Of a DNA stretch of 64,000 bases, positions 50,020-59,895 are shown in pieces. A program made the position numbers and the translations under genes. The first letter of the stretch is position 1. Every line of letters starts with the position of its first letter. Location: the NCBI GenBank assembly GCA_036172665.1, contig CM069872.1, positions 21,865,001-21,929,000 of the forward strand, in the 5' to 3' direction. A model generated the notes under the pieces. The model was not told the origin of the DNA and ran no database searches. It saw only the letters and a program-made list of their open reading frames with translations. The DNA is from Prosopocoilus inquinatus. Lineage: Eukaryota; Arthropoda; Insecta; Coleoptera; Lucanidae.

Positions 50020-50695
50020 TCACCGCGCTTCAAGGTCCGTTACGAGGTCACCTCAGTCATTTCAAGGTCGCCTCAAGGTCACCCCAAGGTCATTTAAAGG
50101 TCACCTCAGAGTCATTTCAAGGTCATTTCAAGGTCACCTCGAGGTCATTTCAAGGTCATCTTGGGGTCATTTCAAGGTTATTTCAAGGTCACCTCAAGGT
50201 CATTTCAAGGTCATTTCAAGGTCACCTCAAGGTTATTTCAAGGTCACCTCAAGGTCATTTCAAGGTCACCTCAAGGTCATTCCAAGGTCACCTCAGGGTC
50301 ATTTCAAGGTCATTTCAAGGTCATTTCAAGGTCACCTCAAGGTCATCTCAAGGTCACCTCAAGGTCATCTCAAGGTCATTTCAAGGTCACCTCAAGGTCA
50401 TTTCAAGGTCATTTCAAGGTCACCTCAAGGTCACCTCAAGGTCATTTCAAGGTCATCTCAAGGTCACCTCAAGGTCATTTCAAGGTCACCTCAAGGTCAT
50501 TTCAAGGTCACCTCAAGGTCATTTCAAGGTCACCACAAGGTCATCTCAAGGTCACCACAAGGTCATTTCAAGGTCACCTCAAGGTCATTTCAAGGTCACC
50601 TCAAGGTCATTTCAAGGTCACCTCAAGTTCACCTCACGGTCATTTCAAGGTCACCTCAAGGTCATTTCAAGGTCACCTCAAGGTCATGACCTTGA
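50020..50695. repeat. 11-bp TCAAGGTCA repeat array, right subterminal region
   Basis: Alternating 11-bp units TTTCAAGGTCA and CCTCAAGGTCA (22-bp higher unit) fill about 0.66 kb, roughly 60 units if spacing holds. TCAAGGTCA matches the extended half-site bound by monomeric nuclear receptors such as FTZ-F1 and ERR (established consensus YCAAGGYCR). Open frames across it are artefacts, since 22 bp times three is in frame. The left end has only degenerate counterparts. Confidence 0.9.
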
Positions 50696-50818
50696 CCTTG
50701 AAGCTCATGGTGGGGTCACGTCAGGAATAGGCCGATTCTGGAACCTCCTCCGACCTTGACCTTGAATTTTATTGGTCAAGGTCGGAGGAGGTTCCAGAAT
50801 CGGCCTATTCCTACTACT
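50669..50818. repeat. Polinton right terminal inverted repeat
   Basis: Inverted copy of 32779-32927. Ends ...CCTACTACT at 50818, followed by the target repeat. Confidence 0.9.
50723..50812. repeat. 90-bp terminal palindrome, right end
   Basis: Same size and arms as the left palindrome (32785-32874), with a single visible difference in the spacer (AATTTTATT here against AACTTTATT in the inverted left end). Confidence 0.9.
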
Positions 50819-50824
50819 CGTCTC
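50819..50824. repeat. Target-site duplication CGTCTC, right of Polinton
   Basis: Second copy of the hexamer at 32773-32778; identical. Confidence 0.95.
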
Positions 50825-51343
50825 CTTTACATTTTTTACGCCGATTTGTCTATCTACTACGTCTACGGTTTTCTCTAGCTGTTTGCGCATTTCTAACGCA
50901 GTTTGATTTTTAGCCGCCTCAATTTTTACCGTTACAACTGACCCTAATTCCTTTCGCGCACTCGATTTCTTTGCCGCCACACTCGCGTAAGAAAATGAAT
51001 TTGACTTACCCGTTTCCTTTTCCTGAAGGCTCGGTGCTTTCGCTGCCTGCTGCAACTTCCTCGACTCCTTCAAAACACCGTTTTGTTCGGCCACTATCGC
51101 GTACAAATCTGCAATCATGTCGCGCAACTTTTTACGGTCCTCTACTTTCAACGTTTCCGATCTAACCGGCACGAGTTCGGTCGCAGACAACAAAAGCTTC
51201 CTCGCCTTCTCCAAAGTGACGTCCTCGTAGCTCATTTCACAAGAATTTTTACTTACCGCTGACAACCGCTTCGCACTTGTCGCCATGTTCGATTCGCCCC
51301 CCACCACGCTAGTCGCACGTACTCGCTTAACCGGCTCTGCCAT
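50825..51343 (-). pseudogene. R1-clade ORF1 N-terminal part (c8)
   Basis: Starts MAEPVKRVRATSVVGG, then YEDVTLEKARKLLLSATEL, VAEQNGVLKE, the Ser/Ala-rich NSFSYASVAAKKSS and VTVKIEAAKNQ. It reads openly to the Polinton insertion point and continues at 32778. The reading in the intact DNA would run on into the Polinton terminal repeat and stop there. Confidence 0.85.
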
Positions 51344-51383
51344 CGCACGTCCGCTCGCGTCGAGCGCTCGATGCAGACGGTCC

Positions 51384-51526
51384 GTAACTTAAGACAGCAG
51401 GACGATAGCCATGGAAGTCGGAATCCGCTAAGGAGTATGTAACAACTCACCTGCCGATGTTACTAACCCTGAAAATGGATGGCGTTGAAGCGTCGTGCTT
51501 ATACTCTGCCGTCAGAGGCATGTGCG
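51384..51526 (+). rRNA. 28S rRNA gene fragment (pseudo), 143 bp
   Basis: From GTAACTTAAGACAGCAGG through CCATGGAAGTCGGAATCCGC, TAACAACTCACCTGCC and CCTGAAAATGGATGGCG to GTCAGAGGCATGTGCG. This is a conserved internal segment of the large-subunit rRNA in sense orientation, recognised from memory. It has a few substitutions at normally invariant sites (GACGATAGCC for GACGGTGGCC). The retrotransposon on its left is antisense to it. The first 13 bases are the array junction sequence. Confidence 0.88.
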
Positions 51527-51539
51527 GTAACTTAAGACA
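51527..51539. repeat. Array junction GTAACTTAAGACA between 28S fragment and c9
   Basis: Full 13-bp target sequence again, here preceded by the end of the 28S fragment and followed by the 3' end of c9. Confidence 0.75.
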
Positions 51540-52038
51540 CTATATTTAATTATTGTTTGTAAATACAACATGTGTACCTACTTCACCGATGCTCCACCAT
51601 TAGGTACTACACCGGAACGTCCTGTTCTACATATTATGTTCCCTAATCTGAAATATCTTAAGCTAACTTTACAATCTAAATAAGTAATATTCCTATTCTA
51701 CTTATCCCTATTCTAACTAATTTATCTTCCCCTTCCCTTGATCCAGCTGTCGCCTTCGTTTTCTCTCCTCCTTGGTCTCCTCTCCGGCTTTCGCCTGCGT
51801 CGTTTCTGCTTCCGGATTCTCTCTCCTTGGTTCCCGCAGCAGTCAGTACGGGGGGCCACTAGAAATATATATTAATAATTATTTGTTGGAATTATACTTA
51901 TCTTTGTGTGGTTGGTTTTATTTCCCTTCCTCTTGCTTTTGGATGTTTCTCGTGTTTGTGATGCTTCTTTCGGTCCTGTTCATTTTCGCTCCTCTCGGTG
52001 CTATGCTTCCGTTTCCTCCACCGAGGCTCCTAACGGAG
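51540..52038 (-). mobile_element. R1-clade copy c9, 3' UTR only
   Basis: 499 bp, severely 5' truncated. It has the terminal hairpin (about 51586-51615) and the CCGAGGCTCCTAACGGA motif shared with c4 and c6. Target sequence on both sides, with 28S fragments beyond them. Confidence 0.8.
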
Positions 52039-52114
52039 GTAACTTAAGACTGCAAGACGGTGGCCATGGAATTCGGAAACCACCAAGGAGTGTATAACAA
52101 CGAACCTATCGAAG
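52039..52114 (+). rRNA. Second, degraded 28S rRNA fragment
   Basis: Starts with the junction sequence GTAACTTAAGAC and follows the same 28S segment as 51384 (GACGGTGGCCATGGAA, AAGGAGTGTATAACAACG). It has more substitutions and similarity fades after about 52114. It keeps GACGGTGGCC, which the first fragment has lost. Confidence 0.75.
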
Positions 52115-53940
52115 ATCTTGTAATAGGTAATTGCAAATACTGCAGCCAGGTGCAAAATCTTACACAAGCATTTTTCCTGTGCCTTCATGCCACATATAAT
52201 TTTTATTAGCGTGAGAAACAGCCAGATTATAAATTGTAACATTAAAAGTTTTTAATTTTTAAGTGTAACAAAGTTTACCAAGGAGTAACGAGGATCTTTT
52301 CCATGTCTGTTGTGAAACAGGCAAAGATATTATCTGTCTTTGATCTTTCTTTATCATGATATCTTTTTGATTTCTAGTCTCTTGCTATCTCAAACAAGTG
52401 ATTAGCAAAGTTAATTTTCCGTCAGCATTAAACCATTTAATTTTATGCAAAAGTTACCTTGATATTCTTTCGGGTAATGAAATCCAAGAGTAGAGACTTA
52501 TTGCGATCTATAATAATTCTTACACCATATCGGATTTCTTTTCTTTTTTGAGATGGACATTTCTTTCCACACATGTCTGGTTTGATTGTGCCGGTGTCAC
52601 TCTGCTAACTAGTTGCGGTTTTAACTATTGTACTCGAAATATACAACTGGTTGTTTCCAGTTTACGTGAATACCTCTTTGCATTAATACAAGAACACTTT
52701 TAGTGGGTGTAAATGATTTAGTAGAACCAGTGTTGAAAAATCCAAAAATCTTATCACACCTTAAATTATAAAACAAATTTGACTGGCACATAAAATACTT
52801 TGTTTGGCTAATTCATTCATATTACTTTAGTTGCAAGTACAGCAGAAATAAAATGATGTAGCCCTGTTATTCGCTATTTTCTTATTGTTCTAAATATGGT
52901 GCCTTTGAGGGCAAACATAATGTCTTTTCTAAAACTTTAGCTTTAGGACTTAAGAAATAAATCTGAAAGGCACAACTGTTTAAATTCTTCTGTGTACCGG
53001 TGTCCTTTAGGATTCCGTTTATGTAAGGTTATTTGTGTTTTTCATAAACCCAACGAAACACATAAATTGCGCGGTAACCTGTGCGAGGTTCAATCTTAAC
53101 AGAGTTTTCTTTCCCCCTAGTGAAACTACTGCTTGGTAGGATATACTATGGTCGAATAAAAGCGTCGATCAACTTGTCCAAAACGGTGAGGGGGAGAATA
53201 GTAGATCAAGCGGAAGAAAGAGATCGAAAATAATTCACCAATCCCGAAGAAACCTGACACAATTAAGCACGAATCAAGCGAAATGGCAAAGGTGAGGGGA
53301 GCGATCTCGAAATGGGCGAAAAGTGTTGCAAACACGTTCGAACCAATTCAACAAAAGAAAAACAGACTGAATGGCGATGGCGTTTCCGTAGGAAAACAAA
53401 ATACAATTTAATTCGCTTGAATTTAACGAAAATAAAACGAGCGTATTTCTGCCTCAAAGTTACAACGAAGAAATCTGTATAGAAACACATCTAATTGGAT
53501 AATATTCCAGGCAATTAATACTTAATAAAAAAAGAAATGACGCTTAAATTCGAGCGAGTCTCGTGCAAAAAAACAAAATTCTCTCGTGGAGCGAGGAATA
53601 AGGTGCGGTCTATTTACACAGTAAACGGACCGAAGATTCTATTAAAACAAAATAATACCGATGAATTTATTATACAGAGTGCCTCGGAATATCAGAAGCA
53701 TTTTTAAACTGTAACAAACATCATTTGCAAAATAATGGAATTTAAAATTAAAACGGGACTTACTAAAATGTGTAATTTTTTCGTCGTCGACCTTTCTGCT
53801 TGAATTTGTTTCATTAATAAGACATGTGTAATTAATTTAGGTAAATAAGAATAATAAATATACATTGACACTTATGTTCCTTTATTCGTTTAAATCATCC
53901 ACTAATAATTCACTAACATATTTCAAAATTTCTACCTTAA
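52115..53940. other. AT-rich DNA, nothing recognised
   Basis: 1.8 kb without a recognisable protein domain, repeat or RNA. Short open frames here have no family features. Confidence 0.6.
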
Positions 53941-53954
53941 CTTGCTCCTTTTTT

Positions 53955-54600
53955 TCATTGCTTGATAAACTTACAAAATAAGCCAAAGGATTTAACGAAC
54001 TTCTCCTCATCTGTTTCAGCTGGTGCAGGTTTGCTGTAATATGCTACAGTGAATGCATCTACTGCTCTTGTAAAATCCGAATTAAGGACACTGAAGTCGT
54101 TCATTTTTTTTCTATTTACCGCACTTTTCTCGTTGATTAGAAGAGGGAGTCTCTTGTGGCGCAGGTTTTGTATTGGCTGCTCCATTTTCTTCCAACTTCA
54201 AAGCTTCATTCTCAGGCGCATCTTCATCCTCCAAATCAAAGTTGCTCCTTTCCCTATTAGCGATAAAATTTATGATTTTCATTTCAATTAATTTAGGAGT
54301 AATTTCTACATTGCAACTAATTCAAAAATATTTATCATAATTTGCGTTACTTACTACTAATTTCACAGAATTAACAAAAAGTTTAAAACATGAATTAAAT
54401 GCAAAGATTCTGATAAGCGTACAGGTTGCTAAAAAGTTCATCGTTTCAAATAATGGCCACACTGAGTACCACTCGCTGCCACTGCCGAAGACAAGTTTTT
54501 CCGTTTAGATTCTTTTGTAAATCGGTCTCTCAAACTTTTCCATCGTCGCAAGCATTCATCATCTAAATAACATTGTACACTTTGTAAAACGTTCATCTAA
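53955..54600 (-). pseudogene. MADF-domain gene remnant
   Basis: On minus, an open segment reads DDECLRRWKSLRDRFTKES, the core of a MADF domain. After a frameshift near 54450 it continues WPLFETMNFL, the typical end of MADF. The downstream acidic part (DLEDEDAPENEALKLEENG) and a BESS-like end (EEKFVKSFGLF) follow in different frames. It could be from another Harbinger element or from a host regulator copy. Confidence 0.55.
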
Positions 54601-54982
54601 ACTAAGTTGCTACATTTATGAACATAATAACCATGAGAAGAGTGAAGAGGTTCGTATGATCGAAAATTATGTGAATAAAAAATCAAATTGTATAATTTGT
54701 TAGCAAAATTAATTCAAAATTTAGTGAACCTGTTACTCTTACTTTTAACAGATATTTCATTCCAAATCCTTTGCTTGATCGCATTTCTTTTATCGTATAA
54801 TACGTGGTGCTTTCCATAGACAAACTATATAAGATTGGTAAACCCTATAATATCGGCGAGAATTAAAAACAGCGCCAATAGTGCCTGCTGGCTAGAACTA
54901 AGTCGTTAGCGCCAAATACGATTTCTGAAAATGTGACGACCAACGCCGAAATTAGTTGAGCAAATGCATTCCATTCTGTGGA

Positions 54983-55049
54983 GCGGACAATGTGTATTAG
55001 GAGGTGCATATGCTACAACGTCCTCCACCCGACCGTTAGCATTGTCCGC
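54983..55049. repeat. Inverted repeat, 10-bp arms
   Basis: GCGGACAATG (54983-54992) and CATTGTCCGC (55040-55049), with a second inner pair AGGAGG/CCTCC. A 67-bp hairpin. It might be a MITE end pair or a structured RNA; no further evidence. Confidence 0.55.
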
Positions 55050-55238
55050 TGTACAAAAGAGTGCATGTATGTATATGTCAACTGTCTCTATGTTAGTGCT
55101 GTGATGACAATGAAAAAAAAAATGGTTTTACAAACGTACACTTGCTGACTACAGGGATGTTTCAGGAGTCAGTGCACGCATATTCACAAAATCAGAACTA
55201 GTTCATAACAATATCAGACATTTGAAAGGAAGATATAA

Positions 55239-58200
55239 TCAATAAATTATTAAATTTTCCAAACAATCTTGATTAATTGCTCTAGGCAATATGTATTGTA
55301 CCTTCTGCAATAATTTATTTTTTAAGCAAATAAATCCTCTAATTGTTTTTGCGAGGTTCAAAGCAAAGGGCACTTTAACCAGCTTATTCGTCTTCAAACT
55401 GTAAAATTTCATGTTTTCTAATATTTGAGGTACTTGCTGCCAGAAGAGTTCGTGAATAGATGTTCTGGTGATTGCTCCTCGGAATGGTTTGCTTTCATTT
55501 GCCACTTTGGAGTTACTATTTAGACTATCAAACAGGCGATCCATAAATAATAAAAAAATCACCTGTGTGTTCAGCTTTAATTGGTAAATCATATTCACTT
55601 TTGGTAACTAAAAATTCCAAATTAATATTATTTCATGAAATATTTTTTGAGTTACGCCATTGTGCAATACGTTTCATTAATGAACCCACAGTATAACTAA
55701 ACACTTGAGCCATCATTGATACCTTCATTTTGTACATCTTTTCTTCAAATATATGACTGTTTTAGCGACGGCTAATGGAATCCTGGAAACTCGCTGTTCC
55801 TGTCAGATGGTCCGGTCCAATAGTGCACTAAATTATTTCGATAACACCTGGAAATGAAACGACACTCGTTTTCTTAATCGTTTAATTGTACATTTACAAA
55901 CAAACACTAAATCTATAAACACGAAACGCGAATCTACTTGAAATATTTTTACGTGCAAGCTACACGGGATTGAACCTGTACCGAGATTCTAGCAAGATAA
56001 TCCTAGAGGCTAACCTTTCTTGGCATTTTATTTAGTTTGCAATTGGGAATTGGAGGAAAAAGTTGGGGAACCTTGTAATTTAACTGGCGGATGCCTAATC
56101 GCGGGGTTGTGTCAATTTGTACGTAGGAAAAGGAGGGACTAATTTAATTTTCATACAAGGACATAATTCAGGGAAAGAAATGAATATTTGAGGATAGGAA
56201 TTTTCAGTTCGTCCGCACCTGCCCATTTAGGTAAGACATCGTTACCCCGATTCAATAACAGATTAAGAAGGTCCGAAGTAGCACTGAACAATGGATTTCA
56301 CAGATAAAGGATTGAATTTTAATAGGGGGCACAATTTGCATCGGCAAAGTAGATAAACTTTACGATTTAGAAAAACCCGCATTAAGGGTTGTAAGAAATA
56401 CTCGGCGGTCAAGCAATAACGTTGGAGTTTCGAGAAGTGAAATAATTTCACGCCGACAGAAATTATGCGAAATATGCTACAACTAATATTTACAGAATTA
56501 GAATAGAAAATACGTAAAATATAACAAGTCTTAATTAGAAGTTAAAAAAACCTTATTTATATTAATAACTAACAATGACTATTAGTCAACTTTGGACACA
56601 GGCGAATACTTTCCATTTTATCCAACATATAAAACTGTTGTATGTGTATCCATTTGGCAATTTTTTGTTTCCCATTCTCTTGAAAATGTATATCTTTCGT
56701 TAAAAGATTGTTGCGGATATCCTTAAAAAGATGGGGGGGATGTCATATAATGGAATTATATCCTCTTCGCCACTTATAGTAAATTCACTGTAAGTATTTT
56801 GTTTTTTGTCCCTCATGCATCTTTCCGCAGTATCCTTCAAAAGTGAATTCACAACTGCTTGATTTGCTCCCCCTTGGTCACAGACAGTGGCAAACGCTGT
56901 TAAACCAATACTTTGACACACTAGAATTACTGTTATTAACAGATCTTTCAGTTTCGTTGCTTTAATAGGACCACTGCTAAATGTGAAAGAAACTGCCTGC
57001 TTCCATTGGCGTTGTATATTTTTCACCATGAATACATTGGCATCATCAGCAAAGTGACTGGTTCTATTATCATCACCATAATCTTCTAGTCCTTCGATAA
57101 CGTCACTTTTTTTATTATAGGACAACATCGGCTAAATTGCTAACTCATCAAATACAATTGCACACATACGATCATTTCTGGTCAATTGTTTTACAGCTAC
57201 TTTGAGGCTGTTGAAAACTTGTTTATTTATTCCTGCACCATATGGAATAGCATTCAGTAAATTTGTGAGAGTTCTCACAGACGGCAAGCAAAATATTTCA
57301 GACAGAAAACGATATGCCTTTCCACTTGTTTTGAATAATGATAACGATAAGATTTTTTCGTCTAAAGTAAACCGACGTGCACGTGGTTTCTGCTGCTGGG
57401 TACGCACTTGTTGTAGAATAAACTTATAAGTGGTCTCATTCACAGCTACAAATATTTTCAACAAATTTTTACACTGTGCAACCTTTTCAGCATTTTGTAC
57501 TCGAATGTTGAGATTTTTCATTTTTGTTGCAAAGTTGCTGTCTTCTTTGCCCAATCTCCTACAATTTTGTAGTTTCTTAGATTTCGGTGACAGTTGTTGT
57601 TGGCGGGTAACACCTACTTGTTTCAACACCTGTTTTCTTTTTTGGGGGCCTACTGAACATGAAATATTATACACCGAAGTAAATTATCAAACCTTTTTAA
57701 TATCTGCTAAAGCTACTTTACTTCTTCTTTTATTCACATTCTCAACCAGTGCGTGACATATTTGGAGGCAAGAAGGAGTCCTGGTGCCTATCATCCCCAC
57801 ATATTGATGTGCACAATTTGCTTTTTTCAAATGTAAATGGCACTGATATTCTTCTCTCATTTGTTACTTTTGAAGTCCTTGGTAAATGGGATGCATCACT
57901 CTGTTGCTCGTCAATTTTCTCCTGGCTGAACATTTTTTCAGCTTCAGCAACATGTTCTTCTGTTATTTTTGAAGTTCTTCGCAAATTGGACACATCACTC
58001 TACTGCTGGTGAATTTGCTCCTGGTTACACATTTCTGCAGCAACATGCTCTTCTTCGGAAAAAAAATAAAGAATTATATTATCAATACATACCAGCCTTA
58101 GTAATGTTAACATATATTTAAAAATATATATATATATATATCTACATACGTGAGTGTAAGAACAGCATCTTTCCGTAATCCTCGTAAAGTACCAGAGACC

Positions 58201-58407
58201 ACACATTCTCTTGCAAAATGAACGTTACACACGTAATATTTCCAATAAATCTGCTCCGGATTTAAAGCTTGCAGCTGGGGTGCTTTAATATTTTCTACCC
58301 AACGCCCACATATATTTGTATCTCATGGAAAAGGATGTCGCTTGCTGGACCTGTTTTTGCATCCAGGAGCACAACATTTATTCTTTTTCTTTTGCTAACC
58401 ATCCATA
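55239..58407 (-). pseudogene. P-element (THAP9-like) transposase remnant
   Basis: Order on minus from 58407: a THAP zinc finger (CCAPGCKNRSSKRHPFP, then YVCNVHFARECV); a linker; the coiled-coil/RNase H-like region (RRFTLDEKILSLSLF, IVFDELAI); after an in-frame stop near 57130, MLSYNKKSDVIEGLEDYG and the segment VCDQGGANQ. A block at about 55760-56690 without homology interrupts it. KMKVSMMAQVFSYTVGSLM (about 55730) and FDSLNSNSK ... KPFRGAITRTS ... INQDCLENLI (55598-55239) then complete the C-terminal domain. Several stops and frameshifts. Flanking inverted repeats were not found. Confidence 0.8.
55955..56020 (-). other. Possible tRNA-like fragment
   Basis: On minus, GGTTCAATCCC resembles a tRNA T-loop/B-box, with TTAGCCTCTAGG upstream resembling part of a D-arm and a 7-base loop TCTTGCT in a weak anticodon-like stem. 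Pairing is imperfect and the acceptor stem is absent, so at best a tRNA pseudogene or tRNA-derived SINE piece. It lies in the block interrupting the P-element remnant. Confidence 0.25.
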
Positions 58408-58678
58408 ATGATTTTCATTTATGGTTTGTAAGTATGCGCTTATAAAGTGTCAATGTACACAAAAAGTTCGTACACTATCGTCACAAACAACTAAAACTAA
58501 CTTCTATACTTATATGAATAAACTTCCGTGACATCCGTCAATTATCAACTAACTTATATTTTTATAAAATGTAGAATACCAACGTATGAGGCTCATAGTG
58601 TTTAGTTGAATCGACGAAAAATACAGATCTGCTTCACAGATATTTAATAGTGAAAAAAGGTGCTACATATGTATATTT

Positions 58679-58718
58679 GTTTCGGCCAAGTTAAAAATTA
58701 AAGGACATCTTCAGGCTA
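58679..58718 (-). ncRNA. Hammerhead-type motif, decayed (Penelope end)
   Basis: On minus, CTGAAGA then stem II with TGTCC against GGCC, then GAAAC. The same unit as 60431-60470, but with a substitution that weakens stem II. Confidence 0.4.
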
Positions 58719-59768
58719 GAAAAGAAGGATGAATAAAGTGTTACAAAAAAGTGAGGTTAAAATTTTTTTAAATGATTTACCAAAATAAAGGAACTAAAAT
58801 TATAAGCGATTACATATTAATGAAAAGACATCGTGTGTCATGTTTTGAGGTTATTTAAGCAAGTTTAGTAAGAAAACGGTGTTGCACGTGGGCAAACAGA
58901 ATGGTTGACACCAAAAACGAAACCGGAAGGTTGGTCGGTAAAACAGTGAATTTTAAAGGTTGAAGGCTCGCATTCAGAAAAAGCCGGCAAATGTGTAGAG
59001 TTACAAATTTTCGCGGTTCATAAAAATCAATTTTAAAGACTCAGGTTGGTCATTGAGACAAAGGGATTTTTGGAGTGGGTTTTGGAAACATCTGTAGATT
59101 TCAAATTCTTCTTGTCTAAGTTAAAGGAATGATTGGAAAGGGTTCAGCGAACGTGTATTTGAAATTGTAAAGAGGAGGTAAAAATGATTGGGTTTTATTA
59201 ATTTCACGATTATGTTCAGTGATCCTGGTTTTTAAACTACGACAAGTTCTGTAAACACCGCTCTTTTGGAGAAGATCGATGGAATCTTTGTTGTTGCATA
59301 AGAGGTTATTCAGAGTATTGGTAGTTTTGAAAGAAATATTTAGATTAAATTTGTTGAGTGTGGTCTTGATTTTATAAGAAAGGGGGCCTGCAAAGATAAT
59401 TGCCATAAAATTTAGAGTTGGTGTTGTCAGTAAGTGAAGAGGTTAAAGTAGTGTGGTTTTTGATATCAATCAGTTTTAGTTTTCGTCGTAAGAGATTGTC
59501 AATTAAATTGTGACTGTAACCATTGGTATGAGCTATGTATTTGATATTGGATAGTTCATCAGAGAAATCAGAGTTACAAAGAGAGGTGTTTAATAGTCTA
59601 TCTAAGTAAAAATTGAAGGATGCTAATTTGTGTTGCATGGGGTGATTAGAATGGGCGGGTATGACAATATCAGTGGGTGTAGGTTTGCGAAAAATGGAAA
59701 AATTGTGTTGGTTGTTGTTAATTTTTATTTTTTAAATCGTTTTTGATTGCAGTGAAAACCTCGAGCAG

Positions 59769-59816
59769 CCTCTGGACAGCTGTTTCAGCCCTGCTTGGGG
59801 CCTCTTCAGCAGAGAC
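59769..59816 (-). ncRNA. Hammerhead ribozyme motif (minus)
   Basis: CTGAAGA at 59809-59803, stem II GGCCC/GGGCT (one G-U pair), GAAA, the one-pair stem III with AGCT loop, UC at 59776-59775, and stem I TCTG/CAGA. Same architecture as 11792-11838. Confidence 0.7.
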
Positions 59817-59849
59817 GTAGCTCGACATTCCCACTGCAAACGAAAACGA

Positions 59850-59895
59850 CTCTGCTGAAGAAGCCCCAAGCAGGGCTGAAACAGCTGTCCAGAGG
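59850..59895 (+). ncRNA. Hammerhead ribozyme motif (plus)
   Basis: Stem I CTCTG/CAGAG, core CTGAAGA (59855-59861), stem II AGCCC/GGGCT, GAAA (59878-59881), stem III C-AGCT-G, and UC (59888-59889). All core positions present. Confidence 0.78.

Larger units (their letters stand above)
32779..50818. mobile_element. Maverick/Polinton (adintovirus-like) element, 18,040 bp
   Basis: Complete element with AG/CT ends, about 150-bp terminal inverted repeats, a perfect 6-bp target duplication and a full core gene set: protein-primed DNA polymerase B, rve integrase, adenain-like protease, packaging ATPase, major capsid protein and penton-like protein. It also has a phospholipase-A2 minor virion protein and several unknown genes. 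Most genes are on plus (33.3-45.9 kb), and polymerase converges from minus. I see no internal stop or frameshift in any core gene after removing two 62-bp introns. It is inserted in ORF1 of R1-clade copy c8, so it is younger than c8. Elements of this kind may move as transposons or form virions. Confidence 0.95.
27544..51383 (-). mobile_element. R1-clade copy c8, split by the Polinton
   Basis: Without the 18-kb Polinton and one target repeat it is about 5.8 kb: 3' UTR 27544-28503, ORF2 28504-32145, ORF1 32148-32778 plus 50819-51343, and a family 5' end at about 51370. Full length at both ends. Its 5' junction is the one that leads into 28S rRNA sequence (51384). ORF1 and ORF2 each have lesions besides the insertion. 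Confidence 0.85.

Noticed and set aside
50015..50730. Long open frames encoding repeated GHFKVISRSP- or GHLKVTSRS-type peptides
   Set aside because: They follow from the 11/22-bp repeat array, which stays open in more than one frame; no real protein features.
51384..51526. Functional 28S rRNA gene
   Set aside because: Only 143 bp, with changes at invariant positions, and embedded in mobile elements.
1..52050. CRISPR array or prokaryotic operon
   Set aside because: Repeats are retroelement copies, satellites or junction sequences; genes have introns, TATA boxes and poly(A) signals.
55955..56020. Functional tRNA gene
   Set aside because: T-loop-like sequence only; acceptor stem absent and stems mismatched.
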